DNA of 64,000 bases from Anomaloglossus baeobatrachus (GCF_048569485.1 NC_134354.1:510504869-510568868), one strand, 5' to 3'. Shown: positions 47,623-60,147, counted from the stretch's first letter. Notes: generated from the letters alone by a model not told the origin. Numbers and translations are program-made.

Positions 47623-49140
47623 AGGGGTTGTCCACTACTAGAACAACCCCAGAGCTGTCTGTGCTCGCATAAGGTTGTGACTACTACAACGCCTTCTCAT
47701 TTCACATTACCCCCAATTACTATAAAGAGGCTTATACCTCTGGTGGAGGCGGTGGCGGTGCTCACGTAAGGTTGTGACATCACACCAGGCCTGCGCCCAA
47801 TCACCGCCAGCTATCCCCTTCCTGACACAGGAGCAATTAACAGGAAGTGAGAATGTGATGCCCTGGCGCCGCCAGGTGGTCACAGAAGAATAATTCACCC
47901 AACATAACACCATCCCACACCAGGTACCATCTGCCACAAAATCCTAGCTACCCCCCCTCATGGTAGGAAGCACACCAATGGGCACGACCAGGCGGATTGG
48001 GAGCGCCCACCTAGGGGTCTTGAGAATCCGGGGCGGGAACCAGTTAGTTTAAATTTGAAGTTGAAAGTTGGAGGTCAAGGCTGTGCCTAGTGGAGGGTAG
48101 CCAGGGTAGTGGCCCTGGTCTTCTGGCTAGGTGGCAAGTAGTGGACAGTGTCCAAAGGCGATGGGAGTCCGGTCGCGGGAAATCCAAAGCTGACCGGGGC
48201 AGGTGGAGCCCGCCGGTACCGACAGTGGAGATCCGGTCCGGAAACCGTGCACAGGCGGGGTACCTGGACTCTAGTTAATAGACTGTTGCAAGCCCCTTCT
48301 CTAATTCACCAGGCCAGGAGTAAGGTTCCAAACATTGCTCCAGAAGTGTTAGCCCAGATAGAGCAAAACGGCAGCCCACCGCAGGGGATAGGGTATCCGC
48401 AAACGCCCAGGGGTCAGTTTTTGCAGGTGCATCTCCCAACCAGAACATACCGGGAGCGGACTTCCCCATTCCATACAGAGTTGTCCAGAAGTGAGGAAAA
48501 TTACAGCGTGCCGGAGTAAGGGACATTGGTACACCAGCCGGGTGTGGGACCCATGTACACCCGGACGTGGCAGCCGGCCACTGACACCTTGGTTTACCAA
48601 CAGACTAGTGTGCAATTATTCAACAGTGAGTACACCAACATCCCCGGTCTGGCCCGGCGCACCACCTCTGGCCTACATCATTCCCCGTGTCCTGGATATT
48701 GAGCCTCGGGGCATCCACCCCTACCCATGGAGGGGTTAAACAACCAGCTGCCACTCCATCGCCCCCGGGTGCTTCCCAACAGCAGCGGTGGTACTCCATA
48801 TTACCACACACCGCGGGTGGCGTCACGAAGTATCTACAGCAATCCCCGTACATATACGTCCCCTTTTATTTGAGTGTCCGCGTGACCCCTGGGTCCAGAA
48901 ACCCCTCGAGCCACTGCGGATCCGGATCTGAGCAGCCCGTCTGCTGGCGTGGGGGCGGCACAAGTCATCAACACATGGGACCCAAGATAAGGAGCGGGAA
49001 GCGGGTGGTGATTGGGTGCAGGGCTCGAGTGATGTCACAACCTTACGTGAGCACCGCCACCGCTTGAGGTATGGGCCTTTTTATTTTAATTGGATGAATT
49101 GTGGAATGAGAAGGTATTGTACCAGTAGTGGACATCCCCT
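47623..49140. mobile_element. TTAA-flanked foldback element (Kolobok-like) with 1.1 kb cargo
   Basis: Ends AGGGGTTGTCCACTACT and, read inward from the right, AGGGGATGTCCACTACT. TTAA lies at 47619-47622 and 49141-49144. The sub-terminal arms pair again: GGCGGTGGCGGTGCTCACGT with AAGGTTGTGACATCAC (47748-47785) against 49023-49062. Between about 47850 and 48960 lies unpaired GC-rich sequence with no recognised coding region. It could be another inserted repeat, possibly an LTR-type relic, but I cannot show this. Confidence 0.8.
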
Positions 49141-49227
49141 TTAAATGGAGTCTGTCATTCCCAAAGAATCATACCGAGGCATATACAATTTATTGTTATA
49201 TCTGCAGAAAAATCTATTTTTATTTTC

Positions 49228-49312
49228 TATATAATAGTAATAATCTTTGTTTCTATAGCGCCACCATATTCTGCAGCGCTTTACAATTCAGTTTCATATA
49301 CAAACATAACAG
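49228..49312 (-). mobile_element. L2-like LINE 3' tail
   Basis: Read on the - strand it gives TTGTAAAGCGCTGCAGAATA, TGGTGGCGCTATAGAAA and a trinucleotide-rich tail (ATTATTACTATTA). It shares its end with 45090-45150 and 51280-51350. Severely 5'-truncated. Confidence 0.7.
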
Positions 49313-49402
49313 TTATAGAAGATACAATAATTAAAGCAAAAATAATGTTGATGAAGGCGCTTGAGAGCACCTTGGCGTGGCCTGTCTCTTGGTACACAGT
49401 TA

Positions 49403-50005
49403 GGCCCCCTTCACACGTCCGTGAAACACGTGCGTGATTTTCACGGACGTGTCAAGGGTGCGTGTTCCCCTCCGTGTGCTGTGTTTATGGCACTACGTCT
49501 GTTCTCCATGTGTTATACGTAATAACACACGGAGAACGGATAGTCCCGCCTTACCTGATTCTTCCGGAGCTGTCTATCATGCTGACTGACAGCGTCCGGC
49601 ACAGGCCACGCCCTGCTGACGCTGCTTCCGGCCCCCAGTGAAGAAGATGCATTGTTCAAATTCACTGGGGGACGGATGCAGGTGACAGCCGCGGCTGGTG
49701 GAGGTGAGTTTGTGTTTTTTTAAATTTTTACAATGCCACGTTTCTCCGGCGCGTGTCACGTGCACCCGCATCCACACTACATCCGTGTCGTACGTGTGCG
49801 GGCCCGTGCTGCCGGAGAAACACGGACATGCATCCGTGTGGCGCACACGACACACGTCTGCTCCACACGGAGGCACGGGCCACTGGCAGAACACGTGCGT
49901 GCACATATACCCATTGATTTTAATGGGTATACATGTGCCCGTGTCTCCGGTACATACGGGCACGGACCTAGCACGTACCGGAGACACAGACGTATGAAGG
50001 GGGCC
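49403..50005. mobile_element. Harbinger-like MITE, 603 bp, TTA duplication
   Basis: Left end GGCCCCCTTCACACGTCCG, right end GACGTATGAAGGGGGCC. TTA lies at 49400-49402 and 50006-50008. It is rich in CACGTG/ACGTGT and CCGTGT motifs with several inner inverted pairs. Confidence 0.88.
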
Positions 50006-50359
50006 TTACTCCTTCTGATTTGTATAGGAAGCCTGGCCCCTCATCTTGATTGACAGCACATGCTTAGTAAGAGTGAAGTCTAAATTCAATCCCCATTTGC
50101 ACACGTGTGTACTGACATTGTATGTCACCGGCGGCGCTCAGTATCTGTACGGGCGTGCACACAATATGGATCCTACCTGTCATCAGCCACACGTCACAAG
50201 TCTTCAATGTCCTCTCCTGCTAGGTGGAGCTGATCACTCGCTCGACTTCCAGACAGGCAAGAACCGGAGCATGTCATCGCCACCATGTGCACCCACACTA
50301 TGAGCACACGGCTGGGCACAGCCAGTGTCAGGGTTGATTTTAGGAACTGTCCATTCTAA

Positions 50360-51052
50360 AGCCCACGTCTCACTAAGCAACATCGCTAGCAACATCGCTG
50401 CTGAGGCACGACTTTTGTGACGTAGCAGCGATGTTGCTAGTGATGTTGCTGTGTGTGACATCCAGCAACAACCTGGCCCCTGCTGTGAGGTCGCTGGTTG
50501 TTGCTGAATGTCCTGGACCATTTTTTAGTTGCTGCTCTCCCGCTGTGAAGCACACATTGCTGTGTGTGACAGCGAGACAGCAACAACTGAATGTGCAGGC
50601 AGCAGGAGCCGGCTTCTGCGGACGCTGGTAACCAATGTAAATATCGGGTAACCAAGAAGCCCTTACCTTGGTTACCCGATATTTACCTTCGTTACCAGCG
50701 TCCGCCGCTCTCACTGTCAGTGCTGGCTCCCTGCTCTCTGCACACATAGCCAGACTACACATCGGGTAATTAACCCGATGTGTACTCTGCCAAGGAGTGC
50801 AGGGAGCCAGCGCTAAGCGGTGTGTGCTGGTAACCAAGGTAAATATCGTGTTGGTTACCCGATATTTACCTTAGTTACCAAGCGCAGCATAGCTGCCACG
50901 CTTCGCTGCTGGCTGAGGGCTGGTCACTGGTTGCTGGTGAGATCTGCCTGTGTGACAGCTCACCAGCAACCCGTGTAGCGACGCTCCAGCGATCCCTGCC
51001 AGGTCAGGTTGCTGGTGGGATCGCTGGAGCGTCGCTTAGTGTGACGGTACCT
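50360..51052. mobile_element. Harbinger-like MITE, 693 bp, TAA duplication
   Basis: Left end AGCCCACGTCTCACTAAGC and right end, read inward, AGGTACCGTCACACTAAGC. TAA lies at 50357-50359 and 51053-51055. The interior repeats GGTAACCAA/GGTAAATATCGGGTAAC in both orientations. The sequence at 30316-30600 is a truncated relative. Confidence 0.87.
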
Positions 51053-51169
51053 TAAGTGCTGTCAGACAAGGTGAGGGACTTGGCTTACTGTGCAAATAGA
51101 GGGACGTAATTGTGCAGTAAGACCAGGGCCACACCAAGGATGCACTGAAGAGATGTCAGTTGCATATTA

Positions 51170-51352
51170 AATATAATTGGACTTTTCTGCCTCATAGACT
51201 GTAAGCTTATGAGCAGGGCCCTCACTCCTCCTGGTATCTTAATTTTGCTATTTTGTATTGTCTCATATTGTCTGTACATGTCTCCTCTTAATTGTAAAGC
51301 ACTGCGGAATATGTTGGCGCTATAGAAATAAAACGTATTATTATTATAGGGA
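51170..51352 (+). mobile_element. L2-like LINE 3' end fragment
   Basis: Contains TAGACTGTAAGCTTATGAGC, AGGGCCCTCACTCCTCCTG and TTGTAAAGCACTGCGGAATA, ending in a (TTA)n tail. Only the 3' untranslated end remains. Confidence 0.75.
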
Positions 51353-51789
51353 CTGTGCCCCCTATATAGATGTTTATGCAGCCTAATTTACACTTTGGGG
51401 GTGACAGACTCCCTTTACATAAGCATGAATTACGTGCACCATAGCGGTAGGTTAATCATAAGACATGAGCGATCTAACTACTGTGGCAGCCAATAACATT
51501 TCACCTGTAGTTTTTTTGCACTAAAAGTTTATGAATGAAAGCAGAGAATTGATTCTTACATGTCAGATGCAGACATTTTTCAGCTTTACACTCATTTATT
51601 TAGTGTGTGTCATCAACATTTGAAATGTAATCTACTGAAAGATGGTAGCAAGTGCTTTTGACGGACGAGTCAACCTTTAATATGTTTATTTGTAACATAC
51701 GGCAGTTTGTTCACCGAAGAGCTGGAAAGCAGCAAGATAATGAGGGGCCGAAGATAACGGTGGAGGTTTCTAGCAAAACTGGGAATTAG

Positions 51790-53480
51790 GGCTCATGCGC
51801 ATGTTGCGTTTTTTTTTTGCGTTTCTGCAGCGTTTTAAGCTGCAGCGTCACATTGTCAAAATGCCTGCGTTCTGCTTCCCCAGCAAAGTCTATGAGAATC
51901 ATGCAAAATCCGTGCGCACAATGCTTTTTTAAACGCCGCGTTTTGATTGTCAAAATCTCTGCATTTAAAAATGCAGCATGTCAATTCTTTTGAGCGTTTT
52001 GGCAGCGTTCTACACCCATTGAAATCAATGAATTGTAGAAAAACGCTACCAAAATACTAAGCAGTGCGTTTGCACTACATTTTTGTGGCGATCCACGTTT
52101 TTTTGACATAACAAACGCAGGTCTTTCGGTCTCTCCCACCCCCTCTCTCATACTCACCGATTCACGATCACCGGCGCGGCGCTGCACAGCGTTCACACTG
52201 TGGCGGCTTCTCTTTTGAAAATGCTGGCCGCTCATTATTCCATCACGTATTCACTGCTTCCCCCACCCACCGGTGCCTATGATTGGTTGCAGTCAGACAC
52301 GCCTCCACGCGGAGTGACAGCTCACTGCAACCAATCACAGCCGCCGGTGGGCAGGTCTATATCGTGCAGTAAAAAAAAAAATTTAAAAAAACCCCCAAAA
52401 CCTTGCGGTCCCCCCAATTTGGATACCAGCCAGGGTAAAGCCACACGGCTGAAGGCTGCCATTCTCAGGATGGGGAGCCCCCAGGCTAACAATATCAGCC
52501 ATCAGCTGCCCAGAATTGCCGCATCCATTAGATGCGACAGTCCCAGGACTCTACCCGGCTCATCCCGAATTGCCCTGGTGTGGTGGCAAACGGGGTAATA
52601 AGGAGTTAATGGCAGCAGCCCATAGCTGCCACTAAGTCCTAGGTTAATCATGGCAGGCGTCTCCCCGTGATACCTTCCATGATTAACCTGTAAGTTAATG
52701 AAAATAAAACACACACAACGAAAAATCCTTTATTTGGAATGAAAGACAAAAAAAACACAATTGTTCACCACTTTATTAATCCCAAAATACCCTTCCAGGT
52801 CCCACGTAATCCACATGAGGTCCCACGACGCTTTCAGCTCTGCTACATGAAGCTTACAGCGAGCGGCCACAGCCCACGACCACTCTCTGTCAGCTCCACG
52901 CAACAACTGAAGTGAGCCGCGCGTTCGGTGATGACGTCACTCAGGTTACTCGCGGCCACCGCTCTCAGGTGGAGGACTACAGCTGTGGACGTGGGTCACC
53001 TGAGTGACGGCACCGCTGATTACGCTGCTCACTTCAGTCACTCAGGGGATTTGCGGTCACCGGTGAGTCCTTCACGGGTGACCGCTAATCAGGACACGAC
53101 ACACAGACAGAGCCGTGCGATGTCAGTGAAATCGGGTGAAGCTCTGACATCACTGCTGCGAACTCCTGTGTCCTGGCACTGACCTCGGAGGTTCATCTAA
53201 GTTCATGAAAGCACACAGAGACAGAGCCGCGGGTTGACAATGAAGCCAGGTGAAGTTCATCAGAGTTCATTCTCATCACCCGGCTCTGTCTGTGTCTGCT
53301 GTCAGCGGGCATGTAGCAGAGGCAGAGGCAAGCGGCTCCTGCGTTTGACGTCAGCGCTCTGGCAGTGGAAGTTCCTCCCTCATCGTTATGGTAACCCGAT
53401 ACACAGCCCCTACTAGAGAACAGCAAGTCCCAGGAGACCGGCGATGGAACAGGAGGTAAGGTGAGCATAATATGTGTGTG
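51790..53480. mobile_element. Single-armed relative of the 1200-3786 element
   Basis: About 52140-52830 matches one palindrome arm block by block: ACTCACCGAT, GGTGCCTATGATTGGTTGCA, TTGCGGTCCCCCCAATTTGG, ATACCAGCCAG, AATAAGGAGTTAATGGCAGC, CTAGGTTAATCATGGCAGGC and GAAAAATCCTTTATTTGGAA. About 53065-53300 matches 1540-1690 (GCGGTCACC, ACAGACAGAGCCG). There is no mirrored second arm. The possible left end is AGGGCTCATGCGCATGTTGCG (about 51790). Outer termini are unresolved. Confidence 0.7.
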
Positions 53481-53559
53481 TTTGTATGAGTTTGTACGTG
53501 TTTGTGCATGTGTAGAATGACAATAGGGGACCAGGATGGGACATTTAACAAGTTGTGGA

Positions 53560-53680
53560 ATGAATTGTCAGCATTGCAATGATTTCCTATGGGAAATCTT
53601 GCTTTGCTGAACGAGTAACTTGGTTACCAAGCACACTCCCAGAACGGATTGTTCTCGTTAACCAAGGTTCCACTGCACTT
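53560..53680. mobile_element. Tc1/mariner-type MITE end
   Basis: Read on the - strand it starts CAGTGGAACCTTGGTTAACG and continues GAACAATCCGTTCTGGGAG. From memory this resembles a widespread vertebrate short transposon terminus. No partner end was identified. Confidence 0.4.
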
Positions 53681-53829
53681 AGCACACTTTGCGCAGATTT
53701 TTTTTGGCCATGGTTTTTCATAGCAGTAATGCATGTCTATATTCCCATATTCATTGCTGCACATATCTTAGCACTGCAGTGTGCAGCTGTCTCCTTTTGT
53801 TGCTGTTTCATATTCAGTTGCACCTGCTC

Positions 53830-56800
53830 ACATTAGAAAGATAGGATGTGCCATCAGTCTTTTTCTTGGCTTATTTTTTGCGTCTCTAGCTGATGTTTTT
53901 AATGGTACCATTTTGGGGAGATGCTACATTTTGATCGCCTGTTATTACATTTTGTGCAAAATTTGCGGCGACCAAAAAGTGATTTTGGCGTTTGGAATTT
54001 TTTTACCACTACACCGTTTACCGATTAGATTAATTGATTTTATATTTTGATAGATCAGGCATTTCTGAATGCCGTGACATATTGTACTTCATGATAGTGG
54101 TAAATTTAGAACGATATTTTTGGCGGATTTTTTTTGTAAAAATTTCGAAAATGTCACAATTTTCAAACTTTGAATTTTTATGCCCATAAATCCGAGAGAT
54201 ATGTCACATAAAATAGTTAATAAATAACATTTCCCACTTGTCTACTGTAACTTTACACAACGCAATTTTCGAAACAATTTTTTTTTTTTGGTTAGGAAGT
54301 TAGAAGCGTTCAAAGTTTATCAGCAATTTCTATTTTTTCCAACAAAATTTACAAAACCATTTTGTTTTTTAAGAACCACATCACATTTAGTGACTTTGAG
54401 AGGCGTAAGTGACAGAAAATACCCAAAAGTGACACCATTCTTAAAACTGCACCCCTCACACTACTCAAAACCAAATCTAAGAAGTTTATTAACCCTTTAG
54501 GTGCTAGATGCTTCACACTTTTTTTGTTCACAAAATGTTACTTTAGCCATAAAATTTTGCATTTTCACAAGGGTATCAGGAAAACAATGCACCATAAAAG
54601 TTATTGTACAATTTCCGAGTACGCAGATACCTCATATGTGGTAGAAATCAATTGTTTGGGCGCACAGCAGGGCTCGGAGGGGAAGGAGCGCCATTCGAAT
54701 TTTTGAAAGCAAAATTAGCTGGAATTATTAGCGGAGGCCATGTCGCATTTGGAGACCCCCCTGAGGTGTCTAAACAGTGTAGTTCTCCCACAAGAGACCC
54801 CATTTTTGAAACTAGACCCCTAAAGGAATTTATCTAGATGTTTGGTGAGCACCTTGAACCCCCAGGACCTTCACAGAAGTTTACAAAATTGAGCCAAGCC
54901 GTGAAAAAAAAAAATAAAAAAAATTAACAATAATAATTATATATATTACCATGAAATTGTTACTTCAACCAGGTAGCTTTTTTTTCACAAGGGTATCAGG
55001 GGAAAAATGTACCATACAATGTAAAGTTCAATTTGCCCTGAGTACACAGATACCTCATATGTGATAGAAATCTGTTTGGACGCACGGCAGGGCTCAGAAA
55101 GGAAGGAACGTCATTTGAATTTTTTAAAACAAAATTAGCTGAAATCATTACCAGACACTATGTCGCGTTTGAAGACCCCCTGAGGTGTCTAAACAGTGTC
55201 ACTCCCCCACAAGTGACCCCATTTTGGAAACTAGACCCATTAAGGAATTTATTTAGATGTTTGGTGAGCACCTTCAAGCCCGTAGGGGTTTCACAGAAGT
55301 TTATAACATTGAGCCATAAAAATATTTTGTTTTTTTTTTAAACCACAAACTTGTTGCTTCAACCAGGTAGCTATTTTATTTTTTTTATTATTACAAGGGT
55401 ATCAGGCAATCGTGCAGCATAAAATGTATTGTGCAATTTCTTCTGAGTACACCGATGCCTCATATGTGCTCGAAAACTACTTTTGAGGCACAGTGCAAAG
55501 TGAAGAAGGGAAGGAGCACCATATCAGATCAGATCACATTGGCAGAGCCCCTGAGGTGTCAGAAGAGAAACCCCCCAGAAGTGACCCCATGTTACAAACT
55601 CAATGAATTCATCCAAAGGTTTAGTGAGTATATTGACACCACAGGTGTGTCACAAAATGTTATACTGTTGGGCCGTAAAGAAAAAAAAATAATTAAATTT
55701 TTAGCACTAAAATGTTATTTTAACCCCAGATTTACAATTTTCACAGGATAAATATGAGCCATGCCGTATTGCAAGGCAGAATGAACAACTCAATAGCGAT
55801 TGAAGAATTGGCTTTTATTTATATTTTTTACGCCGTTCACCTTGCGGTATAGGTGATTGGGCGGCTTAATTCCTCAAGTTAGTACAATTACAGTGATACC
55901 ATATTTATATCGATTTTTTTTAGGTTTGGCGACTATCACACTAAAAATTGCTTTTTTTTACAATATAAAATTTTTTTGCATCACTGGATTTTGAAGACTA
56001 AAGTTTTTATAGTTTTCTGCTGACAGTAATGTCAGGGCTTGTTTTTTGTGTGATAAATTGGTGTTTTTATTGGTATCATTTTGGGCCACTTTTTTTATAG
56101 TTTTATATTACACTTTTTGTGAGGCAGAATCAAGAAGAAACAGAAATTCAGGAACTGTTTTTTGTTACGTCGTTTACTGTTCCTTAAAAGCGATAAAAGT
56201 TTTTTTCTTTAGGTCGGCACGATTACAGGGATACCTCATTTATATAGTTTTTTTTATGTTTTGCTGTTTTTACACCCAAAAAACTATTTTATAAGAAAAA
56301 AATAGTTTTTGCATTGCTGTATTCTGAAAGCCACAGTTTTCTATTTTTTCTCTGAAGCAGCTCTATGGCAGCTTATTTTTTGCGGCACAAGATGACGTTT
56401 TCAGATATACAATGTTTTTTTACATGTGACTTTTTGATCACGTTTTATTCCCCTTTTTTTTGGGCACGTGTGTTATGAAAAGACAGTTTTGCTACATTTT
56501 TTTTTACTGTGTTTACTGAAGGGGTTAACTAGTGGGACAATTTTATAGCTCAGGATGTTACGGACGCGGCAATACCAAATATGTGCAGTTTTTTGTTTCA
56601 TTCTTATTTTTTTTACATATATGTACATATTTATTGGAATATTTATTTTTTGTTTATTTTCCCCAATTTTTTATTAATTCTTAACTTATTTTTACTTTTT
56701 TAGTTAGTCCCTTTCTGGGACACTGTCAGTGATCTGATCACTGATATAATTCCCTGCAGAGCTTTATTACTGTAGGGAATTATAAGTGTCAGGGCTGCAG

Positions 56801-58067
56801 CAGTTCTGCCACTTCGCCTTACACATCATGCAGGCTGCATGGTGTCTGAGGCTCTCCGTAGTTCAGTAAGCCTGAGTCGTCATGGTGATGACCCAGGGTT
56901 ACCATGGCAGTGATCGGGTCCCTGTAATCGCAGGGGCCCGATCGCCAGGGAAAGGGAACCAATTCCTCTCCCTGCATCCTGAATGCAGCGATTGCATTGA
57001 TCGCAGCATTTAGGGGGTTAAACTGCTGGAAGCAGCGTGGGCACCACTCCTGGCAGTGACAGCTGGGTCTCTGCTACAAGATAAGCCGGAGACCCGGCTA
57101 CGATCTCATGTGTAGAGTGCAGGAATCCCCGCGATCGTTACTTCGCTTCACAGAACGTGCATCCATCGTGAGCTGTGAAGCGATTCGTAGCTGGGTGACC
57201 CAGCATCATCATGGTGATGACCCAGGGTTGCCATGGCAGTGATCGTGTGCCTGTAATAAGATTACAAGTGCCCGATCGCCAGGGGATGTTAAGCAATTCC
57301 TCTCCCTGCCTCCTGAATGTTGCGATCATATTGATCACAGCAGTTAAGGGGTTAAACTGCCAGTAGCAGCGTGGGCACCTCTCCTGACAGTGAGTGCGGG
57401 GTCCCAGCCACAAGATCAGCCGGAGATGCGGTGACTATGGCAGGGGTACAGCGCGGGAACCCCCGCGATCACCATGACGTACTGGGAACGTCCTTGGTCA
57501 GAATGGCACTGACTGTCATGACATACCCGGTACGTTAAATGTCATGTAGAGGTTAACCCTTTAAATTTCAATGGGCGAAAGTAGGATGATTTGAACTTTT
57601 ATTTATTTTACTAGCCCCCTAGGGGACTATAAGGATCAGCAGTCTGATCGCTCATTCATTTCTGGTGATCACAACTACACAGCTGAGATCACCAGAAATA
57701 CTAGTCTCTTGTAACAGGCAGTACTCGGCCGGCTGTTACAGGAAGTGTGCCATGATAGCTACAGGAGTCAGCACATGACCCTGTGCTACCATCAGCTCCA
57801 CGTGATCACGTCACATGACTTCCAATAGTGGTGGGTTAGTGCGTGTTTACCGCGGCGGGGATTTAAATCGTGCTGTCACATTTTGACAGTGCAATCTAAG
57901 GGGCTAATAGGCGCGGGTGGATCATGGATCCACCTGCGCAGCACACGTCTGCTGTTCAAATCAGCAGACATGTGTGGGGATTGCAGCAGGCTCACCGCAG
58001 CAACAGGCGGTGATTAACCGGACATGACTTAGAACGTACCAGTACGGCTCACCGTCATTAAGGGGTT
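53830..58067. repeat. 4.2 kb mosaic dispersed repeat with internal tandem duplications
   Basis: Three diverged units begin at 54565, 54985 and 55391 (spacing 420 and 406 bp). Each runs from ACAAGGGTATCAGG through a CTCATATGTG block to GAGTACAC or GTGACCCCAT and TTCACAGAAGTTTA-type blocks. A second pair is offset by 329 bp (56881 and 57210: CATGGTGATGACCCAGGG, CCCGATCGCCAGGG, CTCTCCCTGC). T-rich modules with GTACCATTTTGGGG-type motifs recur at about 53905, 56070 and 56395. No ORF shows a known domain. From memory it resembles a high-copy repeat of neobatrachian frogs. Class unknown; termini unproven. Confidence 0.7.
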
Positions 58068-58415
58068 AAATGTGTTTTCTTGGGATTTTATGTGACATAT
58101 CAACACTAAGGCGCAAGCATTGTCAATAGTAAAAGAAATACTTGGTTTTCTAAATATTTTAAAAATATAAATCTGAAAATAGTGACTTGTATTTATATTC
58201 AGCTCCCTGTAGTCTGATACCCCTAAATAACAAAAAGCACTGTTGACTTCATCATACAAAAATACAACTACAAACGTACCAAGACATGGCCGTCTACCGT
58301 CCACCTAAACTGACATCCCAATCAAGGAGAGCACTACAGAAGTAGCCAAGAGGTCACTCTGGAGGAGCTACAGAGATCCACAGCTCAGGTGGGAAAATTG
58401 CCCACAGAACTCTTA

Positions 58416-58845
58416 GGCTATGTGCGCACTAGAAATGTGAAGTTTCTCAAGAAAATTTCTTGAGAAACGTCTGGGAGTGAAAGATTTCCGGACCTCCGGA
58501 AAAAATCCGCACCAAATCCGCATGCGGATTTGCCGCGGATTAGCTGCGGAATTGCCGCGATTTGCCCGCGGGTGGTTCCCTGCGGATTTTTGCAGGCTGT
58601 ACTGCCGAAATCCGCAGGTTACCTGCGGAAATAATGGACATGTTCATTTTCTCAAGAAAGTTTCTCGAGAAATTCTTCTCAAGGAAATTTCTTGAGAAAA
58701 ATCCGCACCAGTGCGCACAGCTTTTTTTTTTTACCATAGAATTTGCTGGGAAATGTCTGCAAAGATTGCAGACATTTCTCAAGAAATTTCCGCGGCAAAT
58801 CCGCGGGTAAATCCGCGGGTAAAAAGCTCTAGTGCGCACAAAGCC
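58416..58845. mobile_element. Harbinger-like MITE inside the Tc1 relic
   Basis: Left end GGCTATGTGCGCACTAGA and right end CTAGTGCGCACAAAGCC. TTA lies at 58413-58415 and 58846-58848. The interior is full of AATCCGC/GCGGATT and CTCAAGAAA/TTTCTTGAG inverted motifs. Confidence 0.88.
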
Positions 58846-58848
58846 TTA

Positions 58849-59319
58849 GGCCGGCGTAACACGAGCGTGTAAATCATACGGGTACAATCAGATTAAAAAA
58901 AATAGGATTGTATTTGGCTCAATATTATTTATTCATTGATGCAGGTCAGATTTACAAAATTTTCCTCAGCTGTAATCAGTCTGAGAAAAAAAAAAAAATT
59001 GGCAGATTATGTCAGCTCATGCATGACAATCTCAGATTATGTCAGCGTATGCATACCCATGGGTGCCTGTGAACCATCAGACTATACTGACGATATCTGA
59101 TTGCAATCCGATATACGCTGAGGCAGGCAATTGAGAAGATGAAGAAATTAATCTCTACCTCCCATCTGCATCGGTGATCCCATTCTTGCATCCGAGAGAA
59201 TTGGAGCACAGTATAATGACGCTCTGTTCACGCTCACAGCAGAGTTTGAGCCGAGTGTCAGTAACATATCGCATCTGACGCTCTCACATCGGATGCTGTA
59301 TGCCAGTGTGTCCCCAGAC
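58849..59319. mobile_element. Second Harbinger-like MITE abutting the first
   Basis: It starts GGCCGGCGTAACACGAGCG directly after the TTA at 58846-58848 and ends GCCAGTGTGTCCCCAGAC before the TTA at 59320-59322. Inside are CATCTGACGCTCTCACATCG and AGTTTGAGCCGAGTG, related to 36546-37005. Inverted ends are diverged. Confidence 0.75.
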
Positions 59320-60147
59320 TTACTTGTATACGCCACAAATCTTTCATGGAAGAGCAGCAAGAAGAAAGCCATTTTGAAAAGTGTTGTAAAGAACACCTGT
59401 TTGTAGTTTACAAAAAGCCAATATGTGGAAGAAGGTGCTCTGGGAAGATGAGACCAAAGTAAAACTTTTTGGTCTAAACGAAAAGCACCATTTGTGGTGT
59501 AAAACATACTGTATATCACATATTTCTTCAGCAGTGACAGGGAAGCCGGCCAGAGGTGATGGGAAGATGGATGGACAATCCTGGAGGAAAACCGATTAGA
59601 GGCTGCAAAAGAATTCACACTGGCGTGTGGGGTGTAGGTTCACCTTCCAGCAAGACAACAACCCAAAATGTACTGCCAGAACCATAATAGACTGGTTTAG
59701 ATAGAATATTCATGTGCTGAGTGGCTCAGTCTAAGTCCAGACCTAAATCCCATTGAGAATCTGTGATAAGTGTTAAATTGCTGTTCACAGAAGCCTCCAT
59801 CCAATCTCTCTGAGCTAAAGCTATTTTGAAAAGAAGAATCAGTAAAAATGTCAACTTCTAGATGAGCAAAGCTGGTAGAGCCATACCCCAGAAGACTTGC
59901 AGCAGTAATTGCAGTAAAAGGTGGTCCTACAAAGGATTCAGGGGGTTGAATACAAATGCACATTACAATTTGCATATTTATATTAAAATAATTTGAAGAA
60001 CATGTATATTTCCTTATCACTTTACAAATACTTGCTACTTATGTTGGTATATCACATAAAATCCCAATAAAATAAAATTTGCTTCAGGGTGTAACATGAA
60101 AAAAGTGGAACATTTCACAGGGTATGAATACTTTTTGAAGGCACTGT

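Larger units (their letters stand above)
58068..60147 (+). mobile_element. Tc1-like transposon relic, interrupted by two MITEs
   Basis: The right end (about 60060-60147) and the left part (58068-58170) are inverted repeats sharing GGGATTTTATGTGA and AATATTTTAA/ATAAAT blocks; the outer 75 bp of the left end are missing. Coding remnants on + include CATGGCCGTCTACCGTCCAC, then an SLWRSYRDPQLRWE block before 58415. After 59322 come WKKVLWEDETKVKLFGL, FTFQQDN (the second catalytic Asp) and a degraded SPDLNPIENLW block (near 59735). Many stops and shifts are present. Between the parts sit MITEs at 58416-58845 and 58849-59319. The coding sequence reads across the TTA once both are removed. Confidence 0.88.

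Noticed and set aside
48148-48519. 123-codon frame within the TTAA foldback element
   Set aside because: No recognisable motif. It overlaps frames on the other strand, and GC-rich composition explains the absence of stops.
58477-58839. Overlapping frames at 58.5-58.8 kb on both strands
   Set aside because: They arise from the self-complementary AATCCGC/TTTCTTGAG motifs of the MITE 58416-58845.
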